Made by a program: the position numbers and the translations under genes. Of a DNA stretch of 64,000 nt, positions 29,129 to 40,515 are shown piece after piece. The stretch covers positions 1 to 64,000 of the forward strand of contig NZ_JAKLUA010000001.1 in assembly GCF_022012435.1 (NCBI RefSeq), in the 5' to 3' direction. Source of the stretch: Bradyrhizobium zhengyangense. Lineage in GTDB: Bacteria; Pseudomonadota; Alphaproteobacteria; Rhizobiales; Xanthobacteraceae. The notes below the pieces were generated by a model. That model worked only from the letters and a program-made list of their open reading frames with translations. It was not told the DNA's origin and searched no databases. Positions within the stretch are counted from its first letter, which is position 1; every line of letters begins with the position of its first letter.

Positions 29129-29147
29129 TTCGATGACAATGTCAACG
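29129..29147. promoter_or_regulatory. 19-base palindrome, likely MarR operator
   Basis: TCGATGACAATGTCAACGA reads TCG-A-TGACA-A-TGTCA-A-CGA, symmetrical about the central A except at one position. It sits between the divergent oxygenase (start 29059) and MarR (start 29256) genes. On the minus strand it includes a TTGACA that could be a -35 box. MarR repressors usually bind such palindromes next to their own gene. Confidence 0.6.
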
Positions 29148-29255
29148 ATCATCCCAGGGTGCTTCGCAGGCGCATTTGGGACAGATTGGGCAGGTTGCGC
29201 TACCAACGCTCTACGACCACTTGGCACGTCCTGGCTTTCTTGGCAGAGGTGGGCC

Positions 29256-29771
29256 ATGAGCCAGACATCGAGCAGGGACGGGCGTGCATCGTCCGATACG
29301 GACGACAATCATTCGCCGGCCCCGATCACCGTGATGCTGTCGTCACGGCTGATGGTGCTGGCCAATCTGCTCAAGCGTGGCGCCATCCTGCGCTACAAGC
29401 GTCTCGCCGGATTGTCCTCGGTCGAGTTCGGTCTGGTCGCCTCGCTCGGCCGGCGGCCATCGATGAGCGTGGCCCGGCTCGCCGAAGCGGTCGGTCAGGA
29501 CAAGGGGCAGATCAGCCGTGCATTGGCGGAACTCGTGTCGCGCAAGCTGATCGAGAAGTCGACAAATCCGAAGGATAGTCGCGAGGTGCTGGTGTCGCTG
29601 ACACCAGCAGGCCTCGCCGCGCATGATGTGATCGTCGAAGGCGCGCGGGAGCGCAACCAGATGTTGCTCGAGCAATTGAGCAATGACGAACTCGTGACGC
29701 TGCTCGCGCAAATCGATCGTCTCACCGCAACCGCGGAAGCGATGCTCGAAGCCGAGAAGGTTGTGCGCTGA
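29256..29771 (+). CDS. MarR-family transcriptional regulator
   Basis: 171 residues from ATG 29256 (GAGGTGGGCC upstream). The winged helix is MSVARLAEAVGQDKGQISRAL as HTH and LIEKSTNPKDSREVLVSLTP as wing (DxRxxxxxLT motif), with flanking dimerisation helices (SSRLMVLANLLKRGAILRYK and LLEQLSNDELVTLLAQIDRL). Divergence from the Rieske oxygenase and the palindrome between them suggest it represses the oxygenase-transporter unit until an aromatic ligand binds. Confidence 0.88.
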   Translation: MSQTSSRDGRASSDTDDNHSPAPITVMLSSRLMVLANLLKRGAILRYKRLAGLSSVEFGLVASLGRRPSMSVARLAEAVGQDKGQISRALAELVSRKLIEKSTNPKDSREVLVSLTPAGLAAHDVIVEGARERNQMLLEQLSNDELVTLLAQIDRLTATAEAMLEAEKVVR

Positions 29772-29840
29772 TCGTCCGGGTATCTCCGGATCTCCTGACA
29801 TGACGCATTCGCTAGACGAGCCCCGGTCCCGTCGTGACGC

Positions 29841-30065
29841 ATGGCTCCCCTGACCGCGCGCCTATGGATACGTGTCTTTGCTGCACCGGTCTTGCTCGCC
29901 GCCGCGACCAGCACGGGTCTGTTGGCTGCGCTGCTCTGGGGAACGGCGGGCCAGTATGTCGCCTGGGTGACAGTCGGGCCACCGGTGGCGGTCGTCGCCT
30001 GGGTTTGGGTGCGTCGCCGCAGCGAGAAAACCCGGCCATTTCCGCCGGCGATCCAGGGCAAATAG
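29841..30065 (+). CDS. Small two-span membrane protein
   Basis: 74 residues, ATG at 29841. Two predicted membrane helices (WIRVFAAPVLLAAATSTGLL and YVAWVTVGPPVAVVAWVWV) end in a basic, Pro-rich cytosolic tail (RRRSEKTRPFPPAIQGK). Not recognised. It lies between the MarR gene and the nuo operon on the same strand. I see no clear operon link to either. Confidence 0.6.
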   Translation: MAPLTARLWIRVFAAPVLLAAATSTGLLAALLWGTAGQYVAWVTVGPPVAVVAWVWVRRRSEKTRPFPPAIQGK

Positions 30066-30315
30066 CGGGGCGTGGCGGGTCCGCCGCAATCTCAGAAACT
30101 GCTGCCCTGCAAATCTGTGCCTGCCCTTGTCGCGTCGGGCGATCTGCTCCATACCAGCCGCCGGGTGATTCCGGGATTTCCACCGGTCTGGGAGCAGCAA
30201 AGGGCCTGAAAAGAGCGTGTCTTGCGCCCATTGGTGCACTGCGCTAAGGCTCAGAATAATTCCAAATCGGACGAATCCGTGGCTGTCCCGAGGCTGCGGG
30301 AAAAAGGGCTCGTCA

Positions 30316-30681
30316 ATGAGCGGCATTCTACAGAACTATCTTCCACTCGTCGTCTTTATAGGGGTAGCGGCCATCATCGGCCTGGTGCTCCTGATCGCGC
30401 CCTTCATCGTGGCCTTCCAGCAGCCGGATCCGGAAAAGCTGTCGGCGTATGAGTGCGGTTTCAACGCCTTCGACGATGCCCGCATGAAGTTCGACGTCCG
30501 CTTCTATCTGGTCGCCATCCTCTTCATCATCTTCGACCTCGAAGTGGCATTCCTGTTTCCGTGGGCGGTGGCGTTCGGCAAGCTTGGCGCAACCGGCTTC
30601 TGGTCCATGCTGGTGTTCCTCGCCGTTCTGACGGTGGGCTTCGCCTATGAATGGAAGAAAGGCGCACTCGAATGGGATTGA
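30316..30681 (+). CDS. nuoA: NADH:quinone oxidoreductase subunit A
   Basis: 121 residues; ATG at 30316 ([20 protein letters not shown]). Three membrane helices with the conserved loop [21 protein letters not shown] (Cys on the quinone-channel side) and the [12 protein letters not shown] motif. NuoA sits in the membrane arm next to the quinone cavity. It opens the nuo operon; its end overlaps the nuoB start (ATG at 30672). Confidence 0.95.
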   Translation: MSGILQNYLPLVVFIGVAAIIGLVLLIAPFIVAFQQPDPEKLSAYECGFNAFDDARMKFDVRFYLVAILFIIFDLEVAFLFPWAVAFGKLGATGFWSMLVFLAVLTVGFAYEWKKGALEWD

Positions 30682-31259
30682 ACCCTGCAACGTCCTCCGG
30701 TCCGGTCGTAGCGCCGGCGCCCAAGGGCATCCTGGACCCGTCGACCGGCAAGCCGGTCGGGGCCAATGATCCGTTCTTTCTTGAGGTCAATTCCGAGCTC
30801 TCCGACAAGGGCTTCTTCACGGCTGCGACCGACGACCTCATCACCTGGGCCCGTACCGGCTCGCTGATGTGGATGACCTTCGGTCTCGCCTGTTGCGCGG
30901 TCGAGATGATGCAGGTGTCGATGCCGCGCTATGACGTCGAGCGCTTTGGCTTTGCGCCGCGTGCCTCGCCGCGCCAGTCCGACGTGATGATCGTCGCCGG
31001 CACGCTGACCAACAAGATGGCGCCGGCGCTGCGCAAGGTCTACGACCAGATGCCCGAGCCGCGCTACGTGATCTCGATGGGCTCCTGCGCCAATGGCGGC
31101 GGCTACTACCACTATTCCTACTCGGTCGTGCGCGGCTGCGACCGCATCGTCCCGATCGACATCTATGTGCCGGGTTGCCCGCCCACGGCGGAGGCGCTGC
31201 TTTACGGCGTGCTGCTGCTGCAGAAGAAGATCCGCCGCATCGGCACCATCGAACGCTAA
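30672..31259 (+). CDS. nuoB: NADH:quinone oxidoreductase subunit B
   Basis: 195 residues from ATG 30672, overlapping nuoA by 10 bases. Ligands of the terminal [4Fe-4S] cluster N2 are in [11 protein letters not shown] (adjacent Cys pair), [12 protein letters not shown] and [14 protein letters not shown]. NuoB passes electrons to quinone at the junction of both arms. Its N-terminal ~45 residues (Pro/Ala-rich) are a typical alphaproteobacterial extension. An earlier ATG at 30651 would lengthen the overlap and is less likely. Confidence 0.96.
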   Translation: MGLNPATSSGPVVAPAPKGILDPSTGKPVGANDPFFLEVNSELSDKGFFTAATDDLITWARTGSLMWMTFGLACCAVEMMQVSMPRYDVERFGFAPRASPRQSDVMIVAGTLTNKMAPALRKVYDQMPEPRYVISMGSCANGGGYYHYSYSVVRGCDRIVPIDIYVPGCPPTAEALLYGVLLLQKKIRRIGTIER

Positions 31260-31270
31260 GGTTTTACGTC

Positions 31271-31882
31271 ATGGACGACGCCAAGCTCGACGCCCTGGGG
31301 CAGACGATCGTGAGCGCGCTTCCGGGCGCTGCCACCGGTTATCAGGTGGCCTTCAACCAGCTCGCGGTTGATGTCGAGGCCAGCAAGATCGTCGAGGTGG
31401 TCAAGTACCTCCGCGACGATCCGAACTGCCGTTTCGTCAACTTCACCGACATCACGGCGGCCGACTATCCGTCGCGCGAAAAGCGTTTCGACGTGATCTA
31501 TCACTTCCTGTCACCGACCCTGAACACGCGCATCCGTCTCAAGGCCCAGGCCGACGAGACCACGCAGGTGCCGTCGCTGATCGAGGTGTTCCCCGGCGCC
31601 GACTGGTTCGAGCGCGAGGCCTACGACCTCTACGGCGTGTTCTTCGTCGGTCACCCCGACATGCGCCGCATCCTCACCGATTACGGCTTCGAGGGGCATC
31701 CGCTGCGCAAGGATTTCCCGCTGACCGGCTTCCTCGAGGTCCGCTACGACGACCAGGAGAAGCGGGTGGTGTACGAGCCGGTCCGGCTCAACCAGGAATT
31801 CCGCAAGTTCGATTTCCTCTCGCCATGGGAAGGGGCGGACTATCCGCTTCCCGGTGACGAGAAGGCAGGACCGAAGGCCTGA
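31271..31882 (+). CDS. nuoC: NADH:quinone oxidoreductase subunit C
   Basis: 203 residues, ATG at 31271. The 30-kDa signature is present ([20 protein letters not shown], then [20 protein letters not shown]). NuoC is a peripheral-arm scaffold next to NuoD. Here C and D are separate genes, as in alphaproteobacteria, not fused as in E. coli. It follows nuoB by 11 bases and precedes nuoD by 2 bases. Confidence 0.96.
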   Translation: MDDAKLDALGQTIVSALPGAATGYQVAFNQLAVDVEASKIVEVVKYLRDDPNCRFVNFTDITAADYPSREKRFDVIYHFLSPTLNTRIRLKAQADETTQVPSLIEVFPGADWFEREAYDLYGVFFVGHPDMRRILTDYGFEGHPLRKDFPLTGFLEVRYDDQEKRVVYEPVRLNQEFRKFDFLSPWEGADYPLPGDEKAGPKA

Positions 31883-31884
31883 TC

Positions 31885-33081
31885 ATGAACGAGCAACCTG
31901 AACAGCTTCGTAATTTCACCATCAACTTCGGGCCGCAGCATCCAGCCGCGCACGGCGTGCTGCGTCTGGTGCTGGAGCTCGACGGTGAAGTCGTCGCTCG
32001 CGTCGATCCGCATATCGGCCTGCTTCACCGCGGCACTGAAAAGCTGATCGAGCAGAAGACCTATCTGCAGGCGATCCCGTATTTCGACCGGCTCGACTAC
32101 GTCGCGCCGATGAACCAGGAGCACGCCTTCTGCCTCGCCGCCGAGAAGCTGCTCGGCATCGAGGTGCCGCGTCGCGGCCAGTTGATCCGCGTGCTCTATT
32201 GCGAGATCGGTCGCATCCTGTCGCATCTGCTCAACGTCACCACGCAGGCGATGGACGTCGGCGCGCTGACCCCGCCGCTGTGGGGCTTCGAAGAGCGCGA
32301 GAAGCTGATGGTGTTTTACGAGCGCGCCTCGGGCAGCCGCATGCACGCAGCCTTCTTCCGTGTCGGCGGCGTGCACCAGGACCTGCCGCAGAAGCTGGTC
32401 GACGACATCGAGGCCTGGTGTGATCCGTTCCTCAAAGTGGTCGATGACCTCGACCGCCTGCTCACCGCCAACCGCATCTTCAAGCAACGCAACGTCGACA
32501 TCGGCGTGGTGCCGCTGAAGGAAGCCTGGGAGTGGGGTTTCTCCGGCGTGATGGTGCGCGGCTCGGGCGCGGCCTGGGACCTGCGCAAGTCGCAGCCCTA
32601 TGAATGCTATGCCGAGATGGATTTCGACATTCCGATCGGCAAGAACGGCGACTGCTACGACCGCTACCTGATCCGCATGGAAGAGATGCGCCAGTCGGTG
32701 CGCATCATGAAGCAGTGCATCCAGAAGCTGAACGCGCCTGATGGCAAGGGCCCCGTCGTCGTCGAGGACAACAAGGTCGCGCCGCCCCGTCGTGGCGAGA
32801 TGAAGCGGTCGATGGAAGCCCTCATCCACCACTTCAAGCTCTACACCGAAGGCGTTCACGTGCCGGAAGGCGAGGTCTACGCCGCGGTCGAGGCGCCCAA
32901 GGGCGAGTTCGGCGTCTATCTGATCTCCGACGGCACCAACAAGCCCTACAAGTGCAAGATCCGCGCGCCGGGCTTTGCCCATCTGCAGGCGATGGACCAC
33001 ATTTGCCGCGGCCATCTGCTCGCCGACGTCTCGGCCATTCTCGGCTCGCTCGACATCGTGTTCGGAGAGGTCGATCGGTGA
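31885..33081 (+). CDS. nuoD: NADH:quinone oxidoreductase subunit D (49-kDa)
   Basis: 398 residues, ATG at 31885. It carries the quinone-site motif [32 protein letters not shown], and the C-terminal [26 protein letters not shown] typical of the subunit. NuoD, with NuoB and NuoH, forms the quinone-binding cavity. Its stop codon overlaps the next start (TGATG at 33079-33083), tying translation to the FkbM-type methyltransferase gene. Confidence 0.96.
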   Translation: MNEQPEQLRNFTINFGPQHPAAHGVLRLVLELDGEVVARVDPHIGLLHRGTEKLIEQKTYLQAIPYFDRLDYVAPMNQEHAFCLAAEKLLGIEVPRRGQLIRVLYCEIGRILSHLLNVTTQAMDVGALTPPLWGFEEREKLMVFYERASGSRMHAAFFRVGGVHQDLPQKLVDDIEAWCDPFLKVVDDLDRLLTANRIFKQRNVDIGVVPLKEAWEWGFSGVMVRGSGAAWDLRKSQPYECYAEMDFDIPIGKNGDCYDRYLIRMEEMRQSVRIMKQCIQKLNAPDGKGPVVVEDNKVAPPRRGEMKRSMEALIHHFKLYTEGVHVPEGEVYAAVEAPKGEFGVYLISDGTNKPYKCKIRAPGFAHLQAMDHICRGHLLADVSAILGSLDIVFGEVDR

Positions 33082-34043
33082 TGGCGCAGGCGCCAATCCA
33101 GTTTGACCGTGCCTCGGGGGCCCTTGAAGGGGCCAACCTGTGGGAGCGGACGGCTGCCTTGGCGCTGGTGACGGGCTCGAAGATCTCCTCGCACTTCTCG
33201 CACATGGGCTACATCGCCTGCGCGAATTTGCTGCGGAAGACGCTGCCCGAGCGCAACATCGCGATCAAGCTCAACCCGGACGCCGTGTTCGAATTCCCGT
33301 ACGGCGACGGTTACTGGAGCAAGCTGCTCAACCGGTCCTATTGCTATGAGGACGAGCTGGAGCTCTTGTTCAGCGACTCCATCGACGTCGATTACACGTT
33401 GCTCGATTGCGGTGCGAACTACGGCTACTGGTCGGTGCTGGTGTCGAGCAAGCCGTTCGGTTCGCACAAGGCGATCGCGATCGAGCCGTCGGGCCAGAAC
33501 TATCCGAAGCTCGCCAATAATTCGCGCATCAACGGCAACCGCTTCGAGACCATGAAGTGCGCGATCGGCGCTGCCCGCGGCACCGCGCGTCTGTCAGGCA
33601 CCAAGCACGAAGCCTTCAGCATCGCCGGCGCCGCATCGGCCGGCGGTGAAGAAGTGCCTGTCCTCGCACTCGATGACCTCATCGACGACGGCAAGATCCC
33701 GGCATCAGGCAAATACCTGATCAAGCTCGACGTCGAGGGCGTCGAGATCGAGGCGATCAAGGGCGGCGCCCGGCTGCTTCAGACCGACAGCGTCATCATC
33801 TGCGAGGAGCACGGCAGCGACCGTTCTCATGCGGTGTCGCGCTACATCCTCGAACAGACCCCGATGAAGCTGATCGTGCTCGATCCGCGCACCAACCGGC
33901 TGGAGACCGTGACCGAGCTGTCGATCCTCGACCGCATCAAGGTCTCGACCCACGTCGGCTACAACGTTTTCGGCACCGCAAGCGCGTTCTGGCAGGACAG
34001 GATCAATGCCCTGAACGCCAAAACCGCGCGCCGCATGCAGTGA
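33081..34043 (+). CDS. FkbM-type methyltransferase inside the nuo operon
   Basis: 320 residues; ATG at 33081 overlaps the nuoD TGA by one base. FkbM-type SAM methyltransferase motifs: [15 protein letters not shown] (motif I), [15 protein letters not shown] (acidic loop) and the family hallmark [18 protein letters not shown]. The ~85-residue N-terminal part ([19 protein letters not shown] and on) is distinctive. The C-terminus ([16 protein letters not shown]) is family-like. FkbM enzymes usually O-methylate sugars or macrolides, but the position between nuoD and nuoE with tight coupling raises the possibility of a complex I subunit or assembly-related target. This is inference; the target is unknown. 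Confidence 0.85.
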   Translation: MAQAPIQFDRASGALEGANLWERTAALALVTGSKISSHFSHMGYIACANLLRKTLPERNIAIKLNPDAVFEFPYGDGYWSKLLNRSYCYEDELELLFSDSIDVDYTLLDCGANYGYWSVLVSSKPFGSHKAIAIEPSGQNYPKLANNSRINGNRFETMKCAIGAARGTARLSGTKHEAFSIAGAASAGGEEVPVLALDDLIDDGKIPASGKYLIKLDVEGVEIEAIKGGARLLQTDSVIICEEHGSDRSHAVSRYILEQTPMKLIVLDPRTNRLETVTELSILDRIKVSTHVGYNVFGTASAFWQDRINALNAKTARRMQ

Positions 34044-34053
34044 GAGATCAGAT

Positions 34054-34665
34054 ATGTCCGTTCGCCGATTAGCACCGAAGGAAGTCCAGCCCGCGAGCTT
34101 TGCGTTCACGGACGAAAACCTCGCGTTCGCCAAGCAGCAGATCGCGAAATATCCAGCCGGACGTCAGGCCTCGGCCGTCATCGCCATTCTCTGGCGCGTC
34201 CAGGAGCAGCATGACGGTTGGGTGTCGGAAGCCGCGATCCGCGCCGTCGCCGACCTGCTCGACATGCCCTATATCCGCGTGCTCGAGGTCGCGACCTTCT
34301 ACACGATGTTCCAGCTCGCCCCCGTCGGCAAGAAGGCCCACGTCCAGGTCTGCGGCACCACGCCGTGCCGCCTGCGCGGCGCCGAAGATCTGATCCATGT
34401 CTGCGAGAGCCGGATCCATCACGATCCCTTCCACCTCTCCAAGGACGGCAATTTCAGCTGGGAAGAGGTGGAGTGCCTGGGCGCCTGCGTGAACGCGCCG
34501 ATGGTGCTGATCGGCAAGGACACCTATGAGGATCTGACCGCGGAAAGCTTCGGCAAGGTGCTCGACGGTTTCGCGTCGGGCAATCCGCCCAAGCCCGGTC
34601 CGCAGAACGGCCGCCAGTTCTCCGCGCCGATGGGCGGGCCGACCACGCTGAAGGAGACCTCCTGA
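34054..34665 (+). CDS. nuoE: NADH:quinone oxidoreductase subunit E (24-kDa)
   Basis: 203 residues, ATG at 34054. Thioredoxin-like fold with [2Fe-2S] (N1a) ligands in [17 protein letters not shown] and [17 protein letters not shown]. The N-terminal helical part ([36 protein letters not shown]) and a Pro/Gly-rich C-terminal tail are normal. It pairs with NuoF. The stop overlaps the next gene by one base. Confidence 0.95.
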   Translation: MSVRRLAPKEVQPASFAFTDENLAFAKQQIAKYPAGRQASAVIAILWRVQEQHDGWVSEAAIRAVADLLDMPYIRVLEVATFYTMFQLAPVGKKAHVQVCGTTPCRLRGAEDLIHVCESRIHHDPFHLSKDGNFSWEEVECLGACVNAPMVLIGKDTYEDLTAESFGKVLDGFASGNPPKPGPQNGRQFSAPMGGPTTLKETS

Positions 34666-34868
34666 TGGGTCTTCCGTCCAAGGCGAACCGGGGGAGCGAA
34701 GCCGTGAAGAAATGGGGCTTCATCGCCATGCACTCCGCGCTCGCCGCCGCCTTCATGTTCCTGCTGCAGCGCTTCGTGATGAACGCGACGCAGGAATCCA
34801 GTCTGCTCTGGGCGCTGACCTTCGCCGTCTGCGCCGCCGGGCTTGCCTACAAGCAGGCCAACCGTTGA
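34665..34868 (+). CDS. Small membrane protein between nuoE and nuoF
   Basis: 67 residues; ATG at 34665 overlaps the nuoE TGA. Two short hydrophobic stretches (WGFIAMHSALAAAFMFLLQ and SSLLWALTFAVCAAGLAYK) separated by RFVMNATQE make it a probable two-helix membrane protein with a basic N-terminus (GLPSKANRGSEAVKKW). Genes of this size occur here in other Bradyrhizobiaceae nuo operons, as I recall. It may be an accessory or assembly factor of complex I. No family name can be given. Confidence 0.75.
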   Translation: MGLPSKANRGSEAVKKWGFIAMHSALAAAFMFLLQRFVMNATQESSLLWALTFAVCAAGLAYKQANR

Positions 34869-34883
34869 TCGGAAAGCACTGAT

Positions 34884-36209
<1,326 letters not shown>

Positions 36210-36214
36210 AGAGA

Positions 36215-38290
36215 ATGACCAAGCTCATCATCGACGGCAAAGAGATCGATGTCCCCGCCGACTACACGCTGCTTCAGGCGTGCGAGGCGGCCGGCGCAGA
36301 GATTCCGCGCTTCTGCTATCACGAGCGCCTGTCGATCGCCGGCAATTGCCGGATGTGCCTCGTCGAGGTGAAGGGCGGCCCCAAGCCGGTCGCATCCTGC
36401 GCCTGGGGCGTGCGCGATTGCCGTCCGGGCCCGAAGGGCGAGCCGCCGGAAATCTCGACGCGGTCGCCGATGGTGAAGAAGGCACGCGAAGGCGTGATGG
36501 AATTCCTCCTCATCAACCATCCGCTGGACTGCCCGATCTGCGATCAGGGCGGCGAGTGCGACCTCCAGGACCAGGCGATGGGCTATGGTGTCGACACCAG
36601 CCGCTTCGCCGAGAACAAGCGCGCGGTCGAGGACAAGTATCTCGGTGCGCTGGTCAAGACCTCGATGAACCGCTGCATCCAGTGCACGCGCTGCGTCCGC
36701 TTCTCGGCGGAAGTCGCCGGCGCCCCTGAGATGGGGGCGACGGGGCGCGGCGAGGACATGGAGATCACGACCTATCTCCAGCACGCACTGACGTCGGAGC
36801 TTCAAGGCAATCTCGTCGACATCTGCCCGGTCGGTGCGCTGACATCGAAGCCCTACGCATTCGCGGCGCGCCCCTGGGAGCTCGGCAAGACCCAGTCGAT
36901 CGACGTGATGGACGGCATCGGCTCTGCGATCCGCGTCGACACGCGCGGCCGTGAAGTCATGCGCGTGCTGCCGCGCATCAACGAGGCCGTGAACGAGGAG
37001 TGGATCTCCGACAAGACCCGCCACATCGTCGACGGCCTGCGCACCCAGCGCCTCGACCGGCCCTATATCCGCGAAGCTGGCAAGCTGCGCGCAGCGAGCT
37101 GGCCGGAAGCTTTCGCGGCGATCGCCTCCAAGGCGGCGCGAACCGACGGCAAGCGCATTGGCGCGATCGCCGGCGATCTCTCCGGCGTCGAAGAAATGTT
37201 CGCGGTGAAGGATCTGCTGGCAAAATTCGGCTCGGCCAATCTGGCGGTGCAGGGCGGCGACGCCTTCGATCCCGCGCTCGGCCGCGGCTCCTACATCTTC
37301 AACCCGACGCTCGCAGGCGTCGAGCAGGCGGATGCGCTTCTCATCATCGGCGCAAATCCGCGGAAAGAGGCGGCCGTATTCAACGCCCGCATCCGCAAGC
37401 GTTGGCGCGCCGGCGGCTTCAAGGTCGGTGTGATCGGCGCCAAGGCCGATCTCACTTACGACTATGATCATCTCGGCGCAGGCACCGAGACGCTCGGCGA
37501 GCTCGCCTCCGGCAGGCACTCCTTCATGGACGTGCTGAAGAACGCCAAGAATCCCGTCATCCTGGTCGGCGCAGGCGCAGCCTCGCGCCACGACGGCGCT
37601 GCCATTCTCGCCGCCGCCGCCAAGCTCGCGCTCGACGTCGGCGCGGTGAAGGACGGCTGGAACGGCTTTGGCGTGCTGCACGAGACCGCTTCGCGCGTCG
37701 GCGCACTCGACATCGGCTTTGTTGCAGGTCAGGGCGGCCTGAACGCCGCGCAGATGACGACTTTCGGCACGCTGGATCTGCTGTTCCTGCTCGGTGCGGA
37801 CGAGATCAAGGCGCCTGATGGCACTTTCGTCGTCTACATCGGCACCCATGGCGACCGCGGCGCGCACCGCGCCGACGTGATCCTGCCGGCGGCCGCTTAT
37901 ACCGAGAAATCAGCGATCTACGTCAATACCGAAGGCCGCGTGCAGATGACCGGCCGTGCCGCGTTCCCGCCGGGCGAAGCCCGGGAGGACTGGGCGATCA
38001 TCCGCGCGCTCTCGGAAGCGCTTGGCAAGAAGCTCGGCTACGACTCGCTTGCCGCGCTGCGCCAGGCGATGTTCAAGGCCGTGCCGCATCTGATCCGTCT
38101 CGACCAGATCGAGGCCGGCTCCGCCGACCAGGTCAAGAAGCTGGCGGGGAAGGGCGGCTCGTCCGAGAAGGCGCCGTTCAAGGCCGTCATCGAGGACTTC
38201 TATTTGACCAACCCAATCGCGCGTGCGTCCGCCGTGATGGCGGAATGCTCGCGGCTTGCCTCCGGGCAGATGCTGACCGCAGCGGAGTGA
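36215..38290 (+). CDS. nuoG: NADH:quinone oxidoreductase subunit G (75-kDa)
   Basis: 691 residues, ATG at 36215. The N-terminal domain has [2Fe-2S] N1b ligands (CEAAGAEIPRFCYHERLSIA, GNCRMCLVEV), then the HxxxC [4Fe-4S] region (HPLDCPICDQGGECDLQD) and CIQCTRCVRF / LVDICPVGALTSKPYAF for N4. The larger C-terminal half is a molybdopterin-oxidoreductase-like fold without a cofactor site. No extra N7 cluster motif is obvious. It forms the electron wire from NuoEF to NuoI. Confidence 0.96.
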   Translation: MTKLIIDGKEIDVPADYTLLQACEAAGAEIPRFCYHERLSIAGNCRMCLVEVKGGPKPVASCAWGVRDCRPGPKGEPPEISTRSPMVKKAREGVMEFLLINHPLDCPICDQGGECDLQDQAMGYGVDTSRFAENKRAVEDKYLGALVKTSMNRCIQCTRCVRFSAEVAGAPEMGATGRGEDMEITTYLQHALTSELQGNLVDICPVGALTSKPYAFAARPWELGKTQSIDVMDGIGSAIRVDTRGREVMRVLPRINEAVNEEWISDKTRHIVDGLRTQRLDRPYIREAGKLRAASWPEAFAAIASKAARTDGKRIGAIAGDLSGVEEMFAVKDLLAKFGSANLAVQGGDAFDPALGRGSYIFNPTLAGVEQADALLIIGANPRKEAAVFNARIRKRWRAGGFKVGVIGAKADLTYDYDHLGAGTETLGELASGRHSFMDVLKNAKNPVILVGAGAASRHDGAAILAAAAKLALDVGAVKDGWNGFGVLHETASRVGALDIGFVAGQGGLNAAQMTTFGTLDLLFLLGADEIKAPDGTFVVYIGTHGDRGAHRADVILPAAAYTEKSAIYVNTEGRVQMTGRAAFPPGEAREDWAIIRALSEALGKKLGYDSLAALRQAMFKAVPHLIRLDQIEAGSADQVKKLAGKGGSSEKAPFKAVIEDFYLTNPIARASAVMAECSRLASGQMLTAAE

Positions 38291-38296
38291 GCTAGA

Positions 38297-39364
38297 ATGG
38301 AATTCTTCGAAAGCGCATTCTGGACCGGCTTCCTCTGGCCGCTGATCATCATGATCGCGGAGAGCGTGCTGGTGCTCGTCGTCCTCCTGGTCGCGATCGC
38401 CTACATCCTGCTCGCCGACCGCAAGATCTGGGCGGCGGTGCAGATCCGCCGCGGCCCGAACGTGGTCGGGCCCTGGGGCCTGTTCCAGTCCTTCGCCGAC
38501 CTGCTCAAATTCGTGCTGAAGGAGCCGATCATTCCGGCCGGCGCCAACAAGGGCGTGTTTCTCCTTGCTCCCTTGGTCTCCTGCGTGCTCGCGCTGGCGG
38601 CCTGGGCGGTGATCCCGACCAATCTCGGCTGGGTGATCTCCGACATCAATGTCGGCATCCTCTTCATCTTCGCGATCTCGTCGCTGTCGATCTACGGCAT
38701 CATCATGGCCGGCTGGTCGTCGAACTCGAAATACCCGTTCCTGGCCGCGCTGCGCTCGGCGGCGCAGATGGTGTCCTACGAGGTCTCGATCGGCTTCGTC
38801 ATCATCACGGTGCTGCTCTGCGCCGGCACGCTGAACCTCTCGGCCGTGGTCGAGGCCCAGCATGTCCGCGGTCTTGCCAGCCTGATCGGGCTGCCGCAGC
38901 TGACGATCCTGAACTGGTACGTCTGGCCGCTGTTCCCGATGTTCGTGGTGTTCTACGTCTCGGCGCTGGCGGAAACCAACCGTCCGCCCTTCGACCTTGT
39001 CGAAGCTGAATCCGAGCTCGTCGCCGGCTTCATGGTCGAATACGGCTCGACGCCGTATTTGCTGTTCATGCTCGGTGAGTACGTCGCGATCGTCACGATG
39101 TGCGCGATGGCCACGATCCTGTTCCTCGGAGGCTGGCTGCCGCCGGTGGACCTGCCGCCCTTCAATTGGGTGCCGGGGATCATCTGGTTCTCGCTGAAGC
39201 TGTTCTTCATGTTCTTCCTGTTCGCGATGGCAAAGGCGATCGTGCCGCGCTACCGCTATGACCAACTGATGCGTCTCGGCTGGAAGGTGTTCCTGCCGCT
39301 GTCGCTGGCGATGGTGGTCGTGGTGGCCGGCGTGCTGCAGTTCGCCGGCATCGCGCCGAAGTGA
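38297..39364 (+). CDS. nuoH: NADH:quinone oxidoreductase subunit H (ND1)
   Basis: 355 residues, ATG at 38297. Eight or so membrane helices with the quinone-site motifs [21 protein letters not shown] and the acidic loop [20 protein letters not shown], which lies under the quinone chamber. NuoH couples quinone reduction to proton pumping. It begins 6 bases after nuoG and ends 8 bases before nuoI. Confidence 0.96.
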   Translation: MEFFESAFWTGFLWPLIIMIAESVLVLVVLLVAIAYILLADRKIWAAVQIRRGPNVVGPWGLFQSFADLLKFVLKEPIIPAGANKGVFLLAPLVSCVLALAAWAVIPTNLGWVISDINVGILFIFAISSLSIYGIIMAGWSSNSKYPFLAALRSAAQMVSYEVSIGFVIITVLLCAGTLNLSAVVEAQHVRGLASLIGLPQLTILNWYVWPLFPMFVVFYVSALAETNRPPFDLVEAESELVAGFMVEYGSTPYLLFMLGEYVAIVTMCAMATILFLGGWLPPVDLPPFNWVPGIIWFSLKLFFMFFLFAMAKAIVPRYRYDQLMRLGWKVFLPLSLAMVVVVAGVLQFAGIAPK

Positions 39365-39372
39365 GGGCCGTC

Positions 39373-39867
39373 ATGGGTATCAACATCAACGCCACTGCAC
39401 GCTCGCTTCTGCTGTCGGAATTCGTCTCGGCGTTTTTCCTCGCCATGCGCTATTTCTTCCAGCCGAAGCCGACGCTGAACTACCCGTTCGAGAAGGGCCC
39501 GATCTCGCCGCGTTTCCGTGGTGAGCACGCGCTGCGCCGCTATCCGAACGGCGAAGAGCGTTGCATCGCCTGCAAGCTCTGCGAAGCGGTCTGCCCGGCG
39601 CAGGCCATCACCATCGAGGCCGGTCCGCGCCGCAACGACGGCACCCGCCGCACCGTGCGGTACGACATCGACATGGTGAAGTGCATCTATTGCGGCCTCT
39701 GCCAGGAGGCCTGTCCGGTCGACGCCATCGTCGAAGGTCCGAACTTCGAGTTCGCGACCGAGACCCGCGAGGAACTGTTCTATGACAAGGCCAAGCTGCT
39801 CGCCAACGGCGACCGTTGGGAACGCGAGATCGCGAAAGCGATCGAGCTCGACGCGCCGTACCGGTGA
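39373..39867 (+). CDS. nuoI: NADH:quinone oxidoreductase subunit I (TYKY)
   Basis: 164 residues from ATG 39373 ([20 protein letters not shown]); a GTG at 39361 would overlap nuoH. Two ferredoxin motifs, [16 protein letters not shown] and [16 protein letters not shown], bind [4Fe-4S] clusters N6a and N6b. An N-terminal amphipathic helix docks on the membrane arm. Confidence 0.95.
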   Translation: MGININATARSLLLSEFVSAFFLAMRYFFQPKPTLNYPFEKGPISPRFRGEHALRRYPNGEERCIACKLCEAVCPAQAITIEAGPRRNDGTRRTVRYDIDMVKCIYCGLCQEACPVDAIVEGPNFEFATETREELFYDKAKLLANGDRWEREIAKAIELDAPYR

Positions 39868-39876
39868 GATGAGAGC

Positions 39877-40515
39877 ATGATCCTTCCCGCGCTCTTCTTC
39901 TATCTCTTCGCCGCCGTCTGCGTCGCCTCGGCCGTGATGGTGATTGTCTCGCGCAATCCCGTGCACTCCGTGCTGTACCTGATCCTGGCCTTCGTCAACG
40001 CCTCGGGCCTGTTCGTGCTGATGGGCGCCGAATTTCTCGGCATGATGCTGATCGTCGTCTATGTCGGCGCGGTCGCGGTGCTGTTCCTGTTCGTGATCAT
40101 GATGCTCGATGTCGACTTCCTCGAGCTGCGCGAAGGCTTCATCCAATACCTGCCGGTCGGCGTCGTGATCGGCGGCATCTTCCTGTTCGAGCTGCTCCTG
40201 ACCGTCGGCGCCTGGGTCATCAACCCGACCGTGAGCAAGACCATCACGGCGCCGATCCCGAGCAACGTCTCGAACACCGAGGCGCTCGGCCTGGTGCTCT
40301 ATACGAAGTACATCCACTACTTCCAGCTCGCGGGCATGGTGCTGCTGGTCGCCATGATCGGCGCCATCGTGCTGACGCTGCGCCACAAGGCGAGCGTGAA
40401 GCGGCAGGACATCAACGTTCAGAACGCACGCACGCCCGACATGGCGATGGCGATGCGCAAGGTGGCGCCGGGGCAGGGGCTCTCGGACGCGGATGCTGCG
40501 GAGTGGGTGAAATGA
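39877..40515 (+). CDS. nuoJ: NADH:quinone oxidoreductase subunit J (ND6)
   Basis: 212 residues, five membrane helices. The third helix region [26 protein letters not shown] has the conserved π-bulge-forming Tyr-Val-Gly pattern. The C-terminal ~40 residues ([20 protein letters not shown] and on) are cytosolic. The stop overlaps the nuoK ATG at 40512. Confidence 0.94.
   Translation: MILPALFFYLFAAVCVASAVMVIVSRNPVHSVLYLILAFVNASGLFVLMGAEFLGMMLIVVYVGAVAVLFLFVIMMLDVDFLELREGFIQYLPVGVVIGGIFLFELLLTVGAWVINPTVSKTITAPIPSNVSNTEALGLVLYTKYIHYFQLAGMVLLVAMIGAIVLTLRHKASVKRQDINVQNARTPDMAMAMRKVAPGQGLSDADAAEWVK

Noticed and set aside
31840..33096. 418-codon minus-strand frame opposite nuoD
   Set aside because: Antisense shadow; nuoD motifs and operon order settle the strand.
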